Below, in pieces: positions 1-6,999 of a DNA stretch of 11,099 nucleotides (its first letter is position 1; each line of letters begins with the position of its first letter). Location of the stretch: positions 1 through 11,099 of the forward strand of contig JANPHP010000178.1 in the NCBI GenBank assembly GCA_031424495.1, in the 5' to 3' direction. Under the pieces are notes generated by a model. The model did not search any database. It saw only the letters and a list, made by a program, of their open reading frames with translations, and was not told the DNA's origin. Origin of the DNA: JADKCL01 sp031424495. Its GTDB lineage: Bacteria; Bacteroidota; Bacteroidia; J057; JADKCL01. A program made the position numbers and the translations under genes.

Positions 1-1046
1 TACAAATCTTTAACAAGGGCACCTCGAGGCAGCTTGTGGTCATCAACGATTCATCCAGCCGCAACAATCGATTTGTCTATGCCGACTCTGGCACCATGAA
101 AATCGACCCCTATGGCAAATACTTGAATATGATGCTTTACAGTGGCGTCACTTACGAGGCCAAGACCTCATTGACCGGATATCACGTCACGTCTGAAAAT
201 TTTGTGCGCCTGTCCTTTGATTCGCTGTTTTACAGTTTTGACATGAAGGGTTTTGCTGCAGAGGAGTCAAAGGAGGAGGATTTTAGCAGCCATCAGTACA
301 TGCTCAACTTGTCTGAGCTCGGTCATGCGGTAGACAGCATACGTGGTGTGAAAGTCGGCTTGACAGCGCAACTTGAGACCTCGCTTTCCAATCACGTCAA
401 GATCGACTCGACGTTCATGAACATCGACACGACCTTGGATGGCATTCCTCCCGACAACGTTTTGCTTTCATTTCCCCAAGATCGGCGCAAAAATATCTTG
501 AAAAATGCGATTCAGCGCATGATGACGGCAGCAAGCATCGCAGATCAATCGGTGCCGATTATCATGGAGGAGGATCGCCGCATTCGTGAGCGCGCCATCG
601 AGTTTCATGGCAAGATGTCTCTGCCATTGGCTTGCCTGTTGTTCTTATTTATTGGAGCTCCGCTAGGCGCGATCGTGCGCAAGGGCGGTATCGGCCTACC
701 GATCATCATTTCGTTCTCCTTGTTCATGGGATTTTATGTGTTGATGATCGAGGGCAAAAAAATGGCTACCGAGGGCTTGATTTCCCCGTTTTTGGGAGCT
801 TGGTTGCCCGTGATCGTCCTGTTTCCATTGGCAGTCATACTCAGTCTGGAATCTACGACGGCCGTGGGCATCTTCACCACGGACAATCTCTGGCATTTCT
901 CACGCAACCTCGTGCGCATCCTCATCATTACCAATCCGTTGTATTGGATTTACCGCATTCCGCCTGTCGGTCGTGGAGTCGACTGGCTTTTTGGCAAGCT
1001 GTTTCGCAAGCGTGAGACCAAACGTACCTTTAGGGTGCGGCGGTGA
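1..1046 (+). CDS. LptF/LptG-family (YjgP/YjgQ) permease, 3' part
   Basis: The reading frame is open from position 3 and ends at TGA 1044-1046; the start codon lies upstream of the window, so about 347 C-terminal residues are present. LptF and LptG form the membrane part of the LptB2FG ABC transporter, which extracts lipopolysaccharide from the inner membrane and passes it to the periplasmic bridge. The first half is hydrophilic and beta-rich, as expected for the periplasmic jellyroll. The second half has the family's characteristic membrane segments: one ending in the motif GAPLGAIVRKGG (about nt 655-690), a second around GLPIIISFSLFMGFY (about nt 690-745) and a third at LPVIVLFPLAVIL (about nt 800-845). 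A basic tail of about 60 residues ends in KRETKRTFRVRR and probably lies in the cytoplasm. I cannot decide between LptF and LptG; Bacteroidota homologues are usually annotated only to family level. No terminator with a U-run follows the stop codon. Confidence 0.9.
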   Translation, partial: QIFNKGTSRQLVVINDSSSRNNRFVYADSGTMKIDPYGKYLNMMLYSGVTYEAKTSLTGYHVTSENFVRLSFDSLFYSFDMKGFAAEESKEEDFSSHQYMLNLSELGHAVDSIRGVKVGLTAQLETSLSNHVKIDSTFMNIDTTLDGIPPDNVLLSFPQDRRKNILKNAIQRMMTAASIADQSVPIIMEEDRRIRERAIEFHGKMSLPLACLLFLFIGAPLGAIVRKGGIGLPIIISFSLFMGFYVLMIEGKKMATEGLISPFLGAWLPVIVLFPLAVILSLESTTAVGIFTTDNLWHFSRNLVRILIITNPLYWIYRIPPVGRGVDWLFGKLFRKRETKRTFRVRR

Positions 1047-1049
1047 TAA

Positions 1050-1092
1050 GTATTCAATACCTAGATTGGGACCATGGTCTCAAATCATGATA
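1050..1092. repeat. cluster of short palindromes before the 1112 gene
   Basis: Three short inverted repeats lie in the 65 bp between the permease stop and the next start: GTATTcAATAC at 1050-1060, the perfect palindrome GACCATGGTC at 1070-1079 and ATCATGAT at 1085-1092. They sit just upstream of the -7 element at 1099. They could be operator half-sites, but each is short enough to occur by chance, and none is followed by a U-run as a terminator would be. Confidence 0.3.
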
Positions 1093-1098
1093 TTTCCT

Positions 1099-1106
1099 TA
1101 GTTTTG
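1099..1106 (+). promoter_or_regulatory. Bacteroidota -7 element (TAGTTTTG) for the 1112 gene
   Basis: TAGTTTTG matches the phylum's -7 consensus TAnnTTTG exactly and sits in the context CCTTAGTTTTG (1096-1106). Transcription would be expected to start about 4-6 bases after the final G, near 1110-1112, which is essentially the ATG at 1112. The mRNA would then be leaderless or nearly so. No convincing -33 TTTG lies at the usual distance. Confidence 0.55.
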
Positions 1107-1111
1107 GGTGA

Positions 1112-1765
1112 ATGAAAAGATGGATTCTGGGCTCGATCATGTTTTTGCTTGTCGGTCACGCATCTGCGCAACTGGCAAAGCAGCGGCTGTTTAAGGTCGA
1201 TCCACTTTCGTTTGTATTCAAGGAGTTGAGGCTCAGCGTGGAGCATCGCGCCTTCAAAGATTATTTTTGGACACTTTCGCCTTACGGATACCATCATTTC
1301 TGGCGCAGTCGCAGCGACGAGCAATGGGGCAGGCCCACATTTCCCCAAAAGTATTACGGCGTCGGGTTGCGGGCTGGCGCACGTCGGTACTTCATTCCAA
1401 AAGGAGTTTCGCCGCACGGTTTTTTTGTGCAAGCTCACGTGGGCTACCGGCAGCTGTGGATCCACAACTATACTACGGGCCTTCAGATCGTGGACAAATC
1501 CCGTTTGGGCCAGGGCATGATTGGCGGCACAGTTGGGTATCAATGGATTTCTGGTCCGCGTAAAGATTTCTGCTATGGCTTTAGCGGCGGATTTGAAAAG
1601 CTTTTCGTGCTCAATTACCACAGCTCATCCGGTCTTTTTGACAAATCTGATGTGACTGCAAACTGGTACGAATTTCCCTTTTTATTGCATGGCCGATCAG
1701 GCTTGCGACTTTACCTCGGCATCGAAGTTGGCTTCGCCTTCCTGCAAAAGCATCTCCACTGGTAG
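1112..1765 (+). CDS. secreted, probably outer-membrane protein of unknown function
   Basis: The 217-residue product starts with a clear signal peptide: basic MKRW, a hydrophobic core to about residue 15, and an A-S-A signal peptidase I site at 17-19, giving a mature N-terminus at Gln20. The mature part is rich in Tyr, Phe, Trp and Gly, with alternating stretches such as YYGVGLRAGARRYF, GFFVQAHVGYRQLW, GGTVGYQW and LYLGIEVGFAFL. This pattern suggests amphipathic beta strands of a small outer-membrane barrel. The chain ends in an aromatic residue (Trp), as many barrel proteins do. I do not recognise a named family. A -7 element is placed so that the ATG would lie at the transcript 5' end. The next gene begins 3 bases after the stop, so the two are very likely co-transcribed. 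Confidence 0.8.
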   Translation: MKRWILGSIMFLLVGHASAQLAKQRLFKVDPLSFVFKELRLSVEHRAFKDYFWTLSPYGYHHFWRSRSDEQWGRPTFPQKYYGVGLRAGARRYFIPKGVSPHGFFVQAHVGYRQLWIHNYTTGLQIVDKSRLGQGMIGGTVGYQWISGPRKDFCYGFSGGFEKLFVLNYHSSSGLFDKSDVTANWYEFPFLLHGRSGLRLYLGIEVGFAFLQKHLHW

Positions 1766-1768
1766 ACA

Positions 1769-2473
1769 ATGACCCCAATTGAAATCCGTGAATGGGTTGC
1801 CGCTTGGTTGCAACAGCTATCCTGCCCAATGGAACAAATCGGCTGGAAATGGCAAATCGGATCTGCCCAAGTCGATTTTGCTGCTCCTTTGCAGGCTGCG
1901 CAGCTTACCGAGCCCCAACAATTGGACCTTTTGCAAGCCTTGAGGCCCAAGCTTGATGGCTGGGCAACCGCAACTTTTGATGCGGGTTTTCTCAACCTGC
2001 GTTTCGAACCGAATATTTGGAGCATTTGGATGCAGCAGTGGGATTTGGATCGGCAAGTTTTTTTGGTGGAATGCAAAATTCCAGAGGACATGGCCGACAT
2101 AACGATCTTTTGGAAGTACCGTATGCTCAAGACCTTTCACGAAGCTGCTGTCATGGCGAGCCTGCGCGGCTGGGAAGCTGAAAGCATGATTAGTTATCAA
2201 CCAAACACCTCTGAAATCGATATGCTCAAAACATTGCTCGGGCTGGGAGGTGCGCTGCAACAACGCCGCGACGTGCAGCAAAAACGTCTCGCCATGATGA
2301 CGCAGTTACAGGCGCAGATCGAGCAACTCTGGCAATTCCCGATCTTGGTTCCATTGGACCCTGGAGGTTCCGCATGGCGCCAATCACTTTTGCGATTGTC
2401 GCTACAGCTGGCAGAGGCCGTTGGGGCTCCCTCCAAGCAATCGCTGCAGGCTTCGCTTTTGATCCAAAATTGA
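1769..2473 (+). CDS. ArgRS-like protein without a catalytic domain (N-terminal additional + DALR-like domains)
   Basis: The 234-residue product has no signal peptide or membrane segment, is Trp- and Gln-rich, and is probably cytoplasmic. Residues 1-90 resemble the N-terminal additional domain of arginyl-tRNA synthetase, best seen in AGFLNLRFEP at 72-81, where ArgRS proteins carry a conserved GF-[IL]-N-[FL] strand, followed by an aromatic helix. Residues about 112-228 resemble the helical DALR anticodon-binding domain: a first helix around FWKYRMLKTFHEAAVMASLR (114-133), a T-E-like linker then DMLKTLLGLGGAL (151-163), and a final helix LRLSLQLAEAVGAPSKQSL (208-226). The last helix sits where ArgRS ends in a LGLLGI-x-x-P-x-RM-like segment. 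The Rossmann catalytic domain with HIGH and KMSKS is missing: under 30 residues separate the two parts. The gene starts 3 bases after the preceding stop (ATG preceded by TAGACA), so translation may be coupled. A role in binding tRNA is inference only; similarity was judged by eye. That it is a real gene is much surer than the domain call. Confidence 0.6.
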   Translation: MTPIEIREWVAAWLQQLSCPMEQIGWKWQIGSAQVDFAAPLQAAQLTEPQQLDLLQALRPKLDGWATATFDAGFLNLRFEPNIWSIWMQQWDLDRQVFLVECKIPEDMADITIFWKYRMLKTFHEAAVMASLRGWEAESMISYQPNTSEIDMLKTLLGLGGALQQRRDVQQKRLAMMTQLQAQIEQLWQFPILVPLDPGGSAWRQSLLRLSLQLAEAVGAPSKQSLQASLLIQN

Positions 2474-2547
2474 GCGTTGTGGAATACCCTGTGGAATACT
2501 CTCCCCAACATCTCATTCTTGCAAACTAGTTATCATGCAATTTTCCT

Positions 2548-2555
2548 TACTTTTA
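2548..2555 (+). promoter_or_regulatory. -7 element (TACTTTTA) for the PASTA gene
   Basis: TACTTTTA matches TAnnTTTG except for the last base and lies in CCTTACTTTTA, almost identical to the element at 1096-1106. The predicted transcription start is about 2559-2562 and the ATG is at 2563, so the leader would be 0-4 bases. A TTG lies at 2519-2521, further upstream than the usual -33 spacing. Confidence 0.5.
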
Positions 2556-2562
2556 CCCGCGT

Positions 2563-3375
2563 ATGCTTAGGTTTTTCAAATCAAGAGAATTTCTCATCCC
2601 CTTCGGTATCATCATCGGTCTCGGTATCGCGACTTATGTGATATTCTTTTTCCTCTTTTTGCCCTTTTACACCAATCATGGTGAGGAATCGCAAGTGCCC
2701 GATGTGAGCAAAATGAGCTTGGAAGACGCCATCAAGGTGATCGAAGATGCCGGCTTGCAATACGAGGTGGCTGACTCCTTGTACATTGTCAGCGTGGAGC
2801 CGCTCTCGATTATCTCCCAAGATCCGCTCGGCAAGAGCATGGTAAAGCCTGGACGTCGTGTCTACCTCACCGTGAACAAGGTGGTGGCGCCGATCGTCAA
2901 GTTTCCCGAGATTTCGGGTGTGTCGCAGTACAATGCAAAATTGCGGATTGAAGGTGCTGGTCTTGTGATGGGCCAATTGAATTATGTACACAGCGAATAC
3001 CGCAACCTCGTTCTGGGGGCATCTTTCAAGGGGAAAAAGCTCAAGGAGGGCGACGAATTGCGCAAAGGTAGCAAGATCGATCTTGAGGTCGGCGAGGGCA
3101 AAGGCAACCAACGCGTCGAGATTCCATCATTGGTAGGTAAGCCCTACGATGTCGCGATTCCGACCTTGCAGCGTTTGGGCCTCAACTTAGGACTGATTCG
3201 TTGGGAAGAAGGTTCCGTCAAGCCGCTTGGAACCATTCTACAGCAGCATCCAAGCTACGCTGAGGGCGATTCCGTGCACCTCGGAGCCGAGGTCGATCTT
3301 TGGGTGGCAGGTCCTGAGCCAGAAGAGAGCCTAGATGGGGCAGGGGGGGATACCATTACCAGCGGAAATAGATAA
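2563..3375 (+). CDS. membrane-anchored protein with three PASTA domains
   Basis: This 270-residue protein has a short basic cytoplasmic end (MLRFFKSR), one membrane segment at about 11-36 and a long periplasmic part. Three PASTA repeats follow: about 44-106 (starts VPDVSKMSLEDAIKVIEDAG, has the SQDPLGKSMVKPG turn), about 113-177 (starts FPEISGVSQYNAK) and about 185-250 (starts IPSLVGKPYDVAIPTLQ, has QQHPSYAEGDSV). The tail is acidic and low in complexity. PASTA domains in other bacteria bind peptidoglycan or muropeptides, usually attached to Ser/Thr kinases or penicillin-binding proteins. Here no kinase or transpeptidase domain is attached, so this is probably a cell-wall-linked adaptor or scaffold; Bacteroidota commonly have such stand-alone forms. 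PASTA repeat 2 is more diverged than repeats 1 and 3. It has its own promoter-like element at 2548 and an 89-bp gap to the gene before. Confidence 0.88.
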   Translation: MLRFFKSREFLIPFGIIIGLGIATYVIFFFLFLPFYTNHGEESQVPDVSKMSLEDAIKVIEDAGLQYEVADSLYIVSVEPLSIISQDPLGKSMVKPGRRVYLTVNKVVAPIVKFPEISGVSQYNAKLRIEGAGLVMGQLNYVHSEYRNLVLGASFKGKKLKEGDELRKGSKIDLEVGEGKGNQRVEIPSLVGKPYDVAIPTLQRLGLNLGLIRWEEGSVKPLGTILQQHPSYAEGDSVHLGAEVDLWVAGPEPEESLDGAGGDTITSGNR

Positions 3376-3429
3376 GCCGCGCGTCCTTCATCCATTTACA
3401 ATTGCATTTCGTCACTCACACAATTACCT

Positions 3430-3437
3430 TAATTTTA
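3430..3437 (+). promoter_or_regulatory. -7 element (TAATTTTA) for the T9SS cargo gene
   Basis: TAATTTTA, in the context CCTTAATTTTA (3427-3437), is the third copy of the CCTTAnTTTTr pattern in this window. The expected transcription start is about 3441-3444. This places the candidate TTG start codon at 3442 at the very transcript end and leaves about 22-25 bases of leader before the preferred ATG at 3466. Confidence 0.45.
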
Positions 3438-3465
3438 GGCTTTGAGAATTCAACTGATAGCGCAG

Positions 3466-5379
3466 ATGCATTTGCAATTGAGACGAATTTGGGTTTTGTG
3501 CTTGCTGATGGTAGGAGTTTTGGGAGTGGCCCAAGGCCAAGAGGTATTGATCGGCGATGGCGGCATGCAGGGCCGACCACTACCGACCACTACGAGACTT
3601 GGCACGCCGCCTAGCGGCTTGCGCACGACGTTACTGACCCTACCATTTTTTGACGACTTCTCCTACGATGCCGCGACGCCTGACACCAATCGCTGGGCCA
3701 TGCATCCCAATGATTTGAGACGCCCCGGTGTGAGCCTCGCAAAGGCCCACAACTTGCCCTCCAAAGGTGTGATCACCTTTGATGGCGCCAATGTCAAGGG
3801 CACAAAATACAGCACAAGTTTTGAATCTGGTCTGAGCGACACGCTTACAAGTCAGCCTATCGACTTGAGCGCATTTACCGTCAACGACAGCGTATGGCTC
3901 AGTTTTTGGGTGGAGCGCGGCGGATCTGGCGAGGCGCCCGAGATTTACGATTCCCTCGTCGTCTATTTTGATACGACCGGCAATTTTGACTACATGCAGG
4001 TGTGGGCGCTGCATGGCAATGGCACGAGTGGCATTGCCGAGAGTGCTTTTAGCCGCTACATTGTGCGATTGGATACCTCCGTATTTTTTCACGACGCCTT
4101 CCGTTTCAAATTTGTTGCATTTACTTCGCTCAATGGTGAGCTCGACCAATTTCACGTGGATTATGTGAGTTTGAGCGCCAATCGCAGTGCTTTTGACCCT
4201 TTTCCCACCGACGTTTCGCCAGCGCGTTTCGCCCATTCGCCCATGTACCCCTACACGGCGCTGCCGCGCAAGCAGGTGCAGCGCGGCGCAACGATGGCAG
4301 GCACACGCACGCTCGTGAGCAATGCTGGAGATGCCGCAGGCGCTGGAAGCTTGAGCTTGTCGATCGATGACACGGTCGGCGGCAATATTTTTGCAGGAAC
4401 AACGATCGTCTCCGCAAATATTTTGGCGCTTTCTCAATTTGGACATGATACCGTCAATGGTGCTGCATTTAGCGAACAGTCCACAACCATGCTTGAATAT
4501 GGCAGCGTGAGACTCACGGCTGTGAAGACCGCACCGGGAGACATTCATCCCGAAAACGACACGATCAGAACTGTTTTTCGGGTTGATTCTGTCTTGGCGA
4601 TGGACGATGGGGTTAGCGATTTTGGGTATGGATTGTTGTTTTCAAGGGCCTTTTGCCAGGAGTTCCACATCGATCAGCCCGACACGATGGTCGCCGTTTG
4701 GATTCACTTTGCGCCCACCCTCCACTACAATCAACAGACCAATGTGAGCACCGACTTGCTGGGCAAAGGGTTCAGACTCGTGGTCTGGGATACATTGGGG
4801 GTCGACTCCTCGCTTTTGGAAACTAGCGGCGGCATGAACGTCGATTATGGCACTTCAGCAAATCAATTCATTCGTTATCCGCTGATCCGTGAGGTTGTGG
4901 TGCCCGATACCTTTTGGATCGGACTGAGGCAGACCGATGGAATTCCCATCGGCATGGGACTCGATCGCAACAATTTTGAGCCTAAGGTCTATTTCGAAAA
5001 CTCCAACGTTCAATTTCAGCAGGCCTTCAACCGGGGCACTTTGATGATGCGGCCCGAATTCAAAGTTCCGGTCGCCACCGTGTCTACGCGGCCTGCAGTC
5101 GCTGCGACAAACGTTGTCGTGAAGATTTACCCCAATCCAATTCAAAGTGGATTGATCGGCTTGCGCATCGCAGATGCAGGTGCCCTGCGCTCAGTTTCAT
5201 TTCAACTGCTTGATTTGCAGGGGAGGACCTTACAGGCATGGCAAACTGACCGGCCGGGCAGCGATTTTCAGCTTGAATTGGGGCAACAGCCTGCCGCAGG
5301 AATCTACTGGCTGCGGGTAGCGGGGATTGATTATCAAGGAAATGCGCGCACCACAACGCAAAAAATTATTATCCAATAG
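3466..5379 (+). CDS. T9SS cargo protein with type A C-terminal sorting domain
   Basis: The ATG at 3466 is preferred over TTG 3442 because it gives a compact signal peptide (basic QLRR at 4-7, hydrophobic to about 22, A-Q-G cleavage site at 22-24). The protein has 637 residues. Near the mature N-terminus is the motif LPFFDDFSYD, common in Bacteroidota surface proteins. It is followed by a jellyroll-like region (about 45-235) with DTLTSQPIDLS, WLSFWVERGG and a closing DQFHVDYVSL, similar to MAM/LamG-like modules in these proteins. A repetitive beta-rich middle follows. Residues about 550-637 are a T9SS type A sorting domain: KIYPNP at the start, SFQLLDLQGRTL, AAGIYWLRV and a terminal KIIIQ. Such domains are cleaved as the protein is exported and attached to, or released from, the cell surface. 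No catalytic motif was recognised, so the surface role is unknown. bshB1 starts 14 bases after the stop. Confidence 0.87.
   Translation: MHLQLRRIWVLCLLMVGVLGVAQGQEVLIGDGGMQGRPLPTTTRLGTPPSGLRTTLLTLPFFDDFSYDAATPDTNRWAMHPNDLRRPGVSLAKAHNLPSKGVITFDGANVKGTKYSTSFESGLSDTLTSQPIDLSAFTVNDSVWLSFWVERGGSGEAPEIYDSLVVYFDTTGNFDYMQVWALHGNGTSGIAESAFSRYIVRLDTSVFFHDAFRFKFVAFTSLNGELDQFHVDYVSLSANRSAFDPFPTDVSPARFAHSPMYPYTALPRKQVQRGATMAGTRTLVSNAGDAAGAGSLSLSIDDTVGGNIFAGTTIVSANILALSQFGHDTVNGAAFSEQSTTMLEYGSVRLTAVKTAPGDIHPENDTIRTVFRVDSVLAMDDGVSDFGYGLLFSRAFCQEFHIDQPDTMVAVWIHFAPTLHYNQQTNVSTDLLGKGFRLVVWDTLGVDSSLLETSGGMNVDYGTSANQFIRYPLIREVVVPDTFWIGLRQTDGIPIGMGLDRNNFEPKVYFENSNVQFQQAFNRGTLMMRPEFKVPVATVSTRPAVAATNVVVKIYPNPIQSGLIGLRIADAGALRSVSFQLLDLQGRTLQAWQTDRPGSDFQLELGQQPAAGIYWLRVAGIDYQGNARTTTQKIIIQ
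3573..3592 (+). repeat. 10-bp tandem duplication inside the T9SS cargo gene
   Basis: CCGACCACTA occurs twice in direct succession (3573-3582 and 3583-3592), within codons for the segment GRPLPTTTRL just after the signal peptide. The unit is not a multiple of three, so gain or loss of one copy would shift the frame. With only two copies this is a weak slippage site at most. Confidence 0.5.
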
Positions 5380-5393
5380 CCGACGGCACTCTG

Positions 5394-6116
5394 ATGGATA
5401 CTAAACTAGATATCTTGGCGATTGCAGCCCATCCCGACGATGCGGAGCTTTCATGCAGCGGCACTTTGCTCAAAATGGCCGCCCAAGGCAAGAAAATTGG
5501 GATTTTGGATCTTACGCGTGGCGAGCTCGGCACGCGTGGATCGGCAGAGATCAGAGATCAGGAAGCTGCTGCATCGGCAGTGATTTTGGGACTTACAGTG
5601 CGGGAAAATCTCGGCTACCGGGATGGCTTTTTTCAGAACGATGAGCTGCATCAGCGCGGTATTATTCAAATGATCCGCAGGTTTAGGCCAGAAGTGGTAC
5701 TCATCAACGCGCCTTACGATCGGCATCCCGATCACGGTCGGGGTTCAGATTTGGCCAGAGATGCTGCTTTTTTTGCAGGTTTGCGCCGCATAGAAACCGA
5801 ATATGCTGGTCTACCTCAAGATGCTTGGCGCCCTGCGAAAGTCTGGAAATACATTCAAGATCAGCTGATCATGCCCGATTTTGTTGTGGATATCACCCCC
5901 CACATGGAACAAAAATTGGATTCAATTCGTGCGTTTTCATCTCAGTTTTTCAATCCCAATAGTGACGAACCTGAGACCTATATCTCCTCACAAAATTTTC
6001 TCGAGCAGATTCGGGCCCGCAGCAAAGAAATGGGTCATCTGATCGGCGTGCAATACGGCGAAGGTTTTGTTTCTGAGAAGCCGCTACGGATTGAGGACTT
6101 GATGGCCCACCGCTGA
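5394..6116 (+). CDS. bshB1: bacillithiol biosynthesis deacetylase BshB1
   Basis: This 240-residue protein belongs to the PIG-L/LmbE zinc deacetylase family. BshB1 removes the acetyl group from N-acetyl-glucosaminyl-malate, the second step of bacillithiol synthesis, before BshC adds cysteine. Visible motifs: the metal-binding AHPDDAE at 12-18 (His13 and Asp16 as ligands), the BshB1-typical LTRGELGTRGSAEIRDQEA at 40-58 and HPDH at 111-114 giving the third ligand His114. The C-terminal part with FSSQFF and IGVQYGEGF is also typical of the BshB1 branch, as opposed to the mycothiol enzymes MshB/Mca. No signal peptide is seen, so it is cytoplasmic. bshA and bshC are not in the window. It lies 14 bases downstream of the T9SS gene without an obvious promoter between them, so co-transcription is likely. 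The convergent lipoprotein gene ends 11 bases beyond its stop. Confidence 0.92.
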   Translation: MDTKLDILAIAAHPDDAELSCSGTLLKMAAQGKKIGILDLTRGELGTRGSAEIRDQEAAASAVILGLTVRENLGYRDGFFQNDELHQRGIIQMIRRFRPEVVLINAPYDRHPDHGRGSDLARDAAFFAGLRRIETEYAGLPQDAWRPAKVWKYIQDQLIMPDFVVDITPHMEQKLDSIRAFSSQFFNPNSDEPETYISSQNFLEQIRARSKEMGHLIGVQYGEGFVSEKPLRIEDLMAHR

Positions 6117-6127
6117 GCAAAGGTAAA

Positions 6128-6973
6128 TCAGTGTTGATCTTCACTGCTGTGATCGTGGCCATCACCTTCTGAGTGGTTATGTCCATTTTCAGCGCCTTTT
6201 TCACCCTCCTTGGGCGGCTCGCAATGGTCGACGCACTTGCCGGTCTTGTCGATCATCAGCCAATGGGTTTCCGTGAGCGCATAGGCTTTACCATCCTCAA
6301 AGGCACCAACGTTGTAAAATTTAAAGGGAATCGCAACTTTTCCCTTCGGGTTGATGAAGCCCCACATCCCGTCCTTGAGGCAATGGGCTAGGCCCTCACT
6401 GAATGGCCAAGCGATTTCGTAGGCGGGCTGAATCACGATTTTTCCCGTTGCATCAGCATAGCCCCATTTATCCGCCATTTTTACGGGTACAAGTCCCTCG
6501 CCAAACGGCATGATGCTATCAAATGTCGGCGGAATGAGCTCCTCATTCTTTGTGGTGATGAAGCCCCATTTCCCATTGAGAAAGTAGCCGGCCTTGCCTT
6601 CAGAAGCGGTTTGCAAGCGATCATAGGTTGCTGGTACTACTTCCCGACCTTGCATGTCGATCATCCCAAAGAGGCTATTCCTGCGAATCTTGGCGACGCT
6701 GTCCTTGAAGTCAAAGGCCATTTCGTATTGGGCGGGAATCACGACTTTGCCATTGAGGTCTTGAAAGCCAAATTTGCCGCCAAGTGTTCTGAAGCGCTTC
6801 AACCCCCCGGCAGGCTCTGCGGTAAAGTCTATGGCATTGGAGTCGACCGCGACCGTCTTGGTACTGTCGACTGTTTGGCTTGTCGTCGTGCCCTTGTTGC
6901 AGGCACTGTTGACGAAAACCATTACCGCCATCAGGGTGATGGCGACGGGAAGTAAGCTGAAGTTGCTGCGCAT
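6128..6973 (-). CDS. WG-repeat lipoprotein with His-rich tail
   Basis: The frame is open much further upstream (to 7492), but that part lies antisense to recA. The ATG at 6973 is chosen because it begins a lipoprotein signal sequence (hydrophobic 7-21, lipobox NSAC with Cys25) and lies just downstream of a good promoter. The 281-residue product is predicted to be lipidated at Cys25, then has a Thr/Ser/Val-rich linker. Six WG (KWG) repeats follow, with core motifs KFGF 67, LFGM 101, KWGF 135, KWGY 169, MWGF 203 and HWLM 237. They are spaced exactly 34 residues apart; the last has lost the Gly. Each unit carries the usual G-K-[VI]-[VA]-I-P strand and a [YF]-[DE] end. WG repeats are thought to form beta-propeller-like or solenoid binding surfaces; no enzymatic function is known to me. 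The tail contains CVDHC (247-251) and HNH, HDH and a terminal His, which could bind metal (inference). Confidence 0.88.
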   Translation of the reverse strand: MRSNFSLLPVAITLMAVMVFVNSACNKGTTTSQTVDSTKTVAVDSNAIDFTAEPAGGLKRFRTLGGKFGFQDLNGKVVIPAQYEMAFDFKDSVAKIRRNSLFGMIDMQGREVVPATYDRLQTASEGKAGYFLNGKWGFITTKNEELIPPTFDSIMPFGEGLVPVKMADKWGYADATGKIVIQPAYEIAWPFSEGLAHCLKDGMWGFINPKGKVAIPFKFYNVGAFEDGKAYALTETHWLMIDKTGKCVDHCEPPKEGEKGAENGHNHSEGDGHDHSSEDQH

Positions 6974-6999
6974 TTTCAAAAATTGTCGATTGATGGCCG

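Noticed and set aside
1085..1621. 178-residue open frame on the - strand
   Set aside because: It is antisense to the 1112 gene, which has a signal peptide and promoter; no recognisable motifs.
3442..3465. TTG start giving eight extra residues on the T9SS protein
   Set aside because: ATG 3466 gives a standard signal peptide, while TTG 3442 would lie at the predicted transcript end and adds a non-typical leader.
3640..4548. 302-residue open frame on the - strand
   Set aside because: It lies wholly opposite the T9SS cargo gene and has a Cys/His/Arg-rich composition typical of a shadow frame.
6117..6127. Terminator between convergent bshB1 and the WG-repeat gene
   Set aside because: The gap is only 11 bases and holds no hairpin or T-run; I could not find one in the flanking coding ends.
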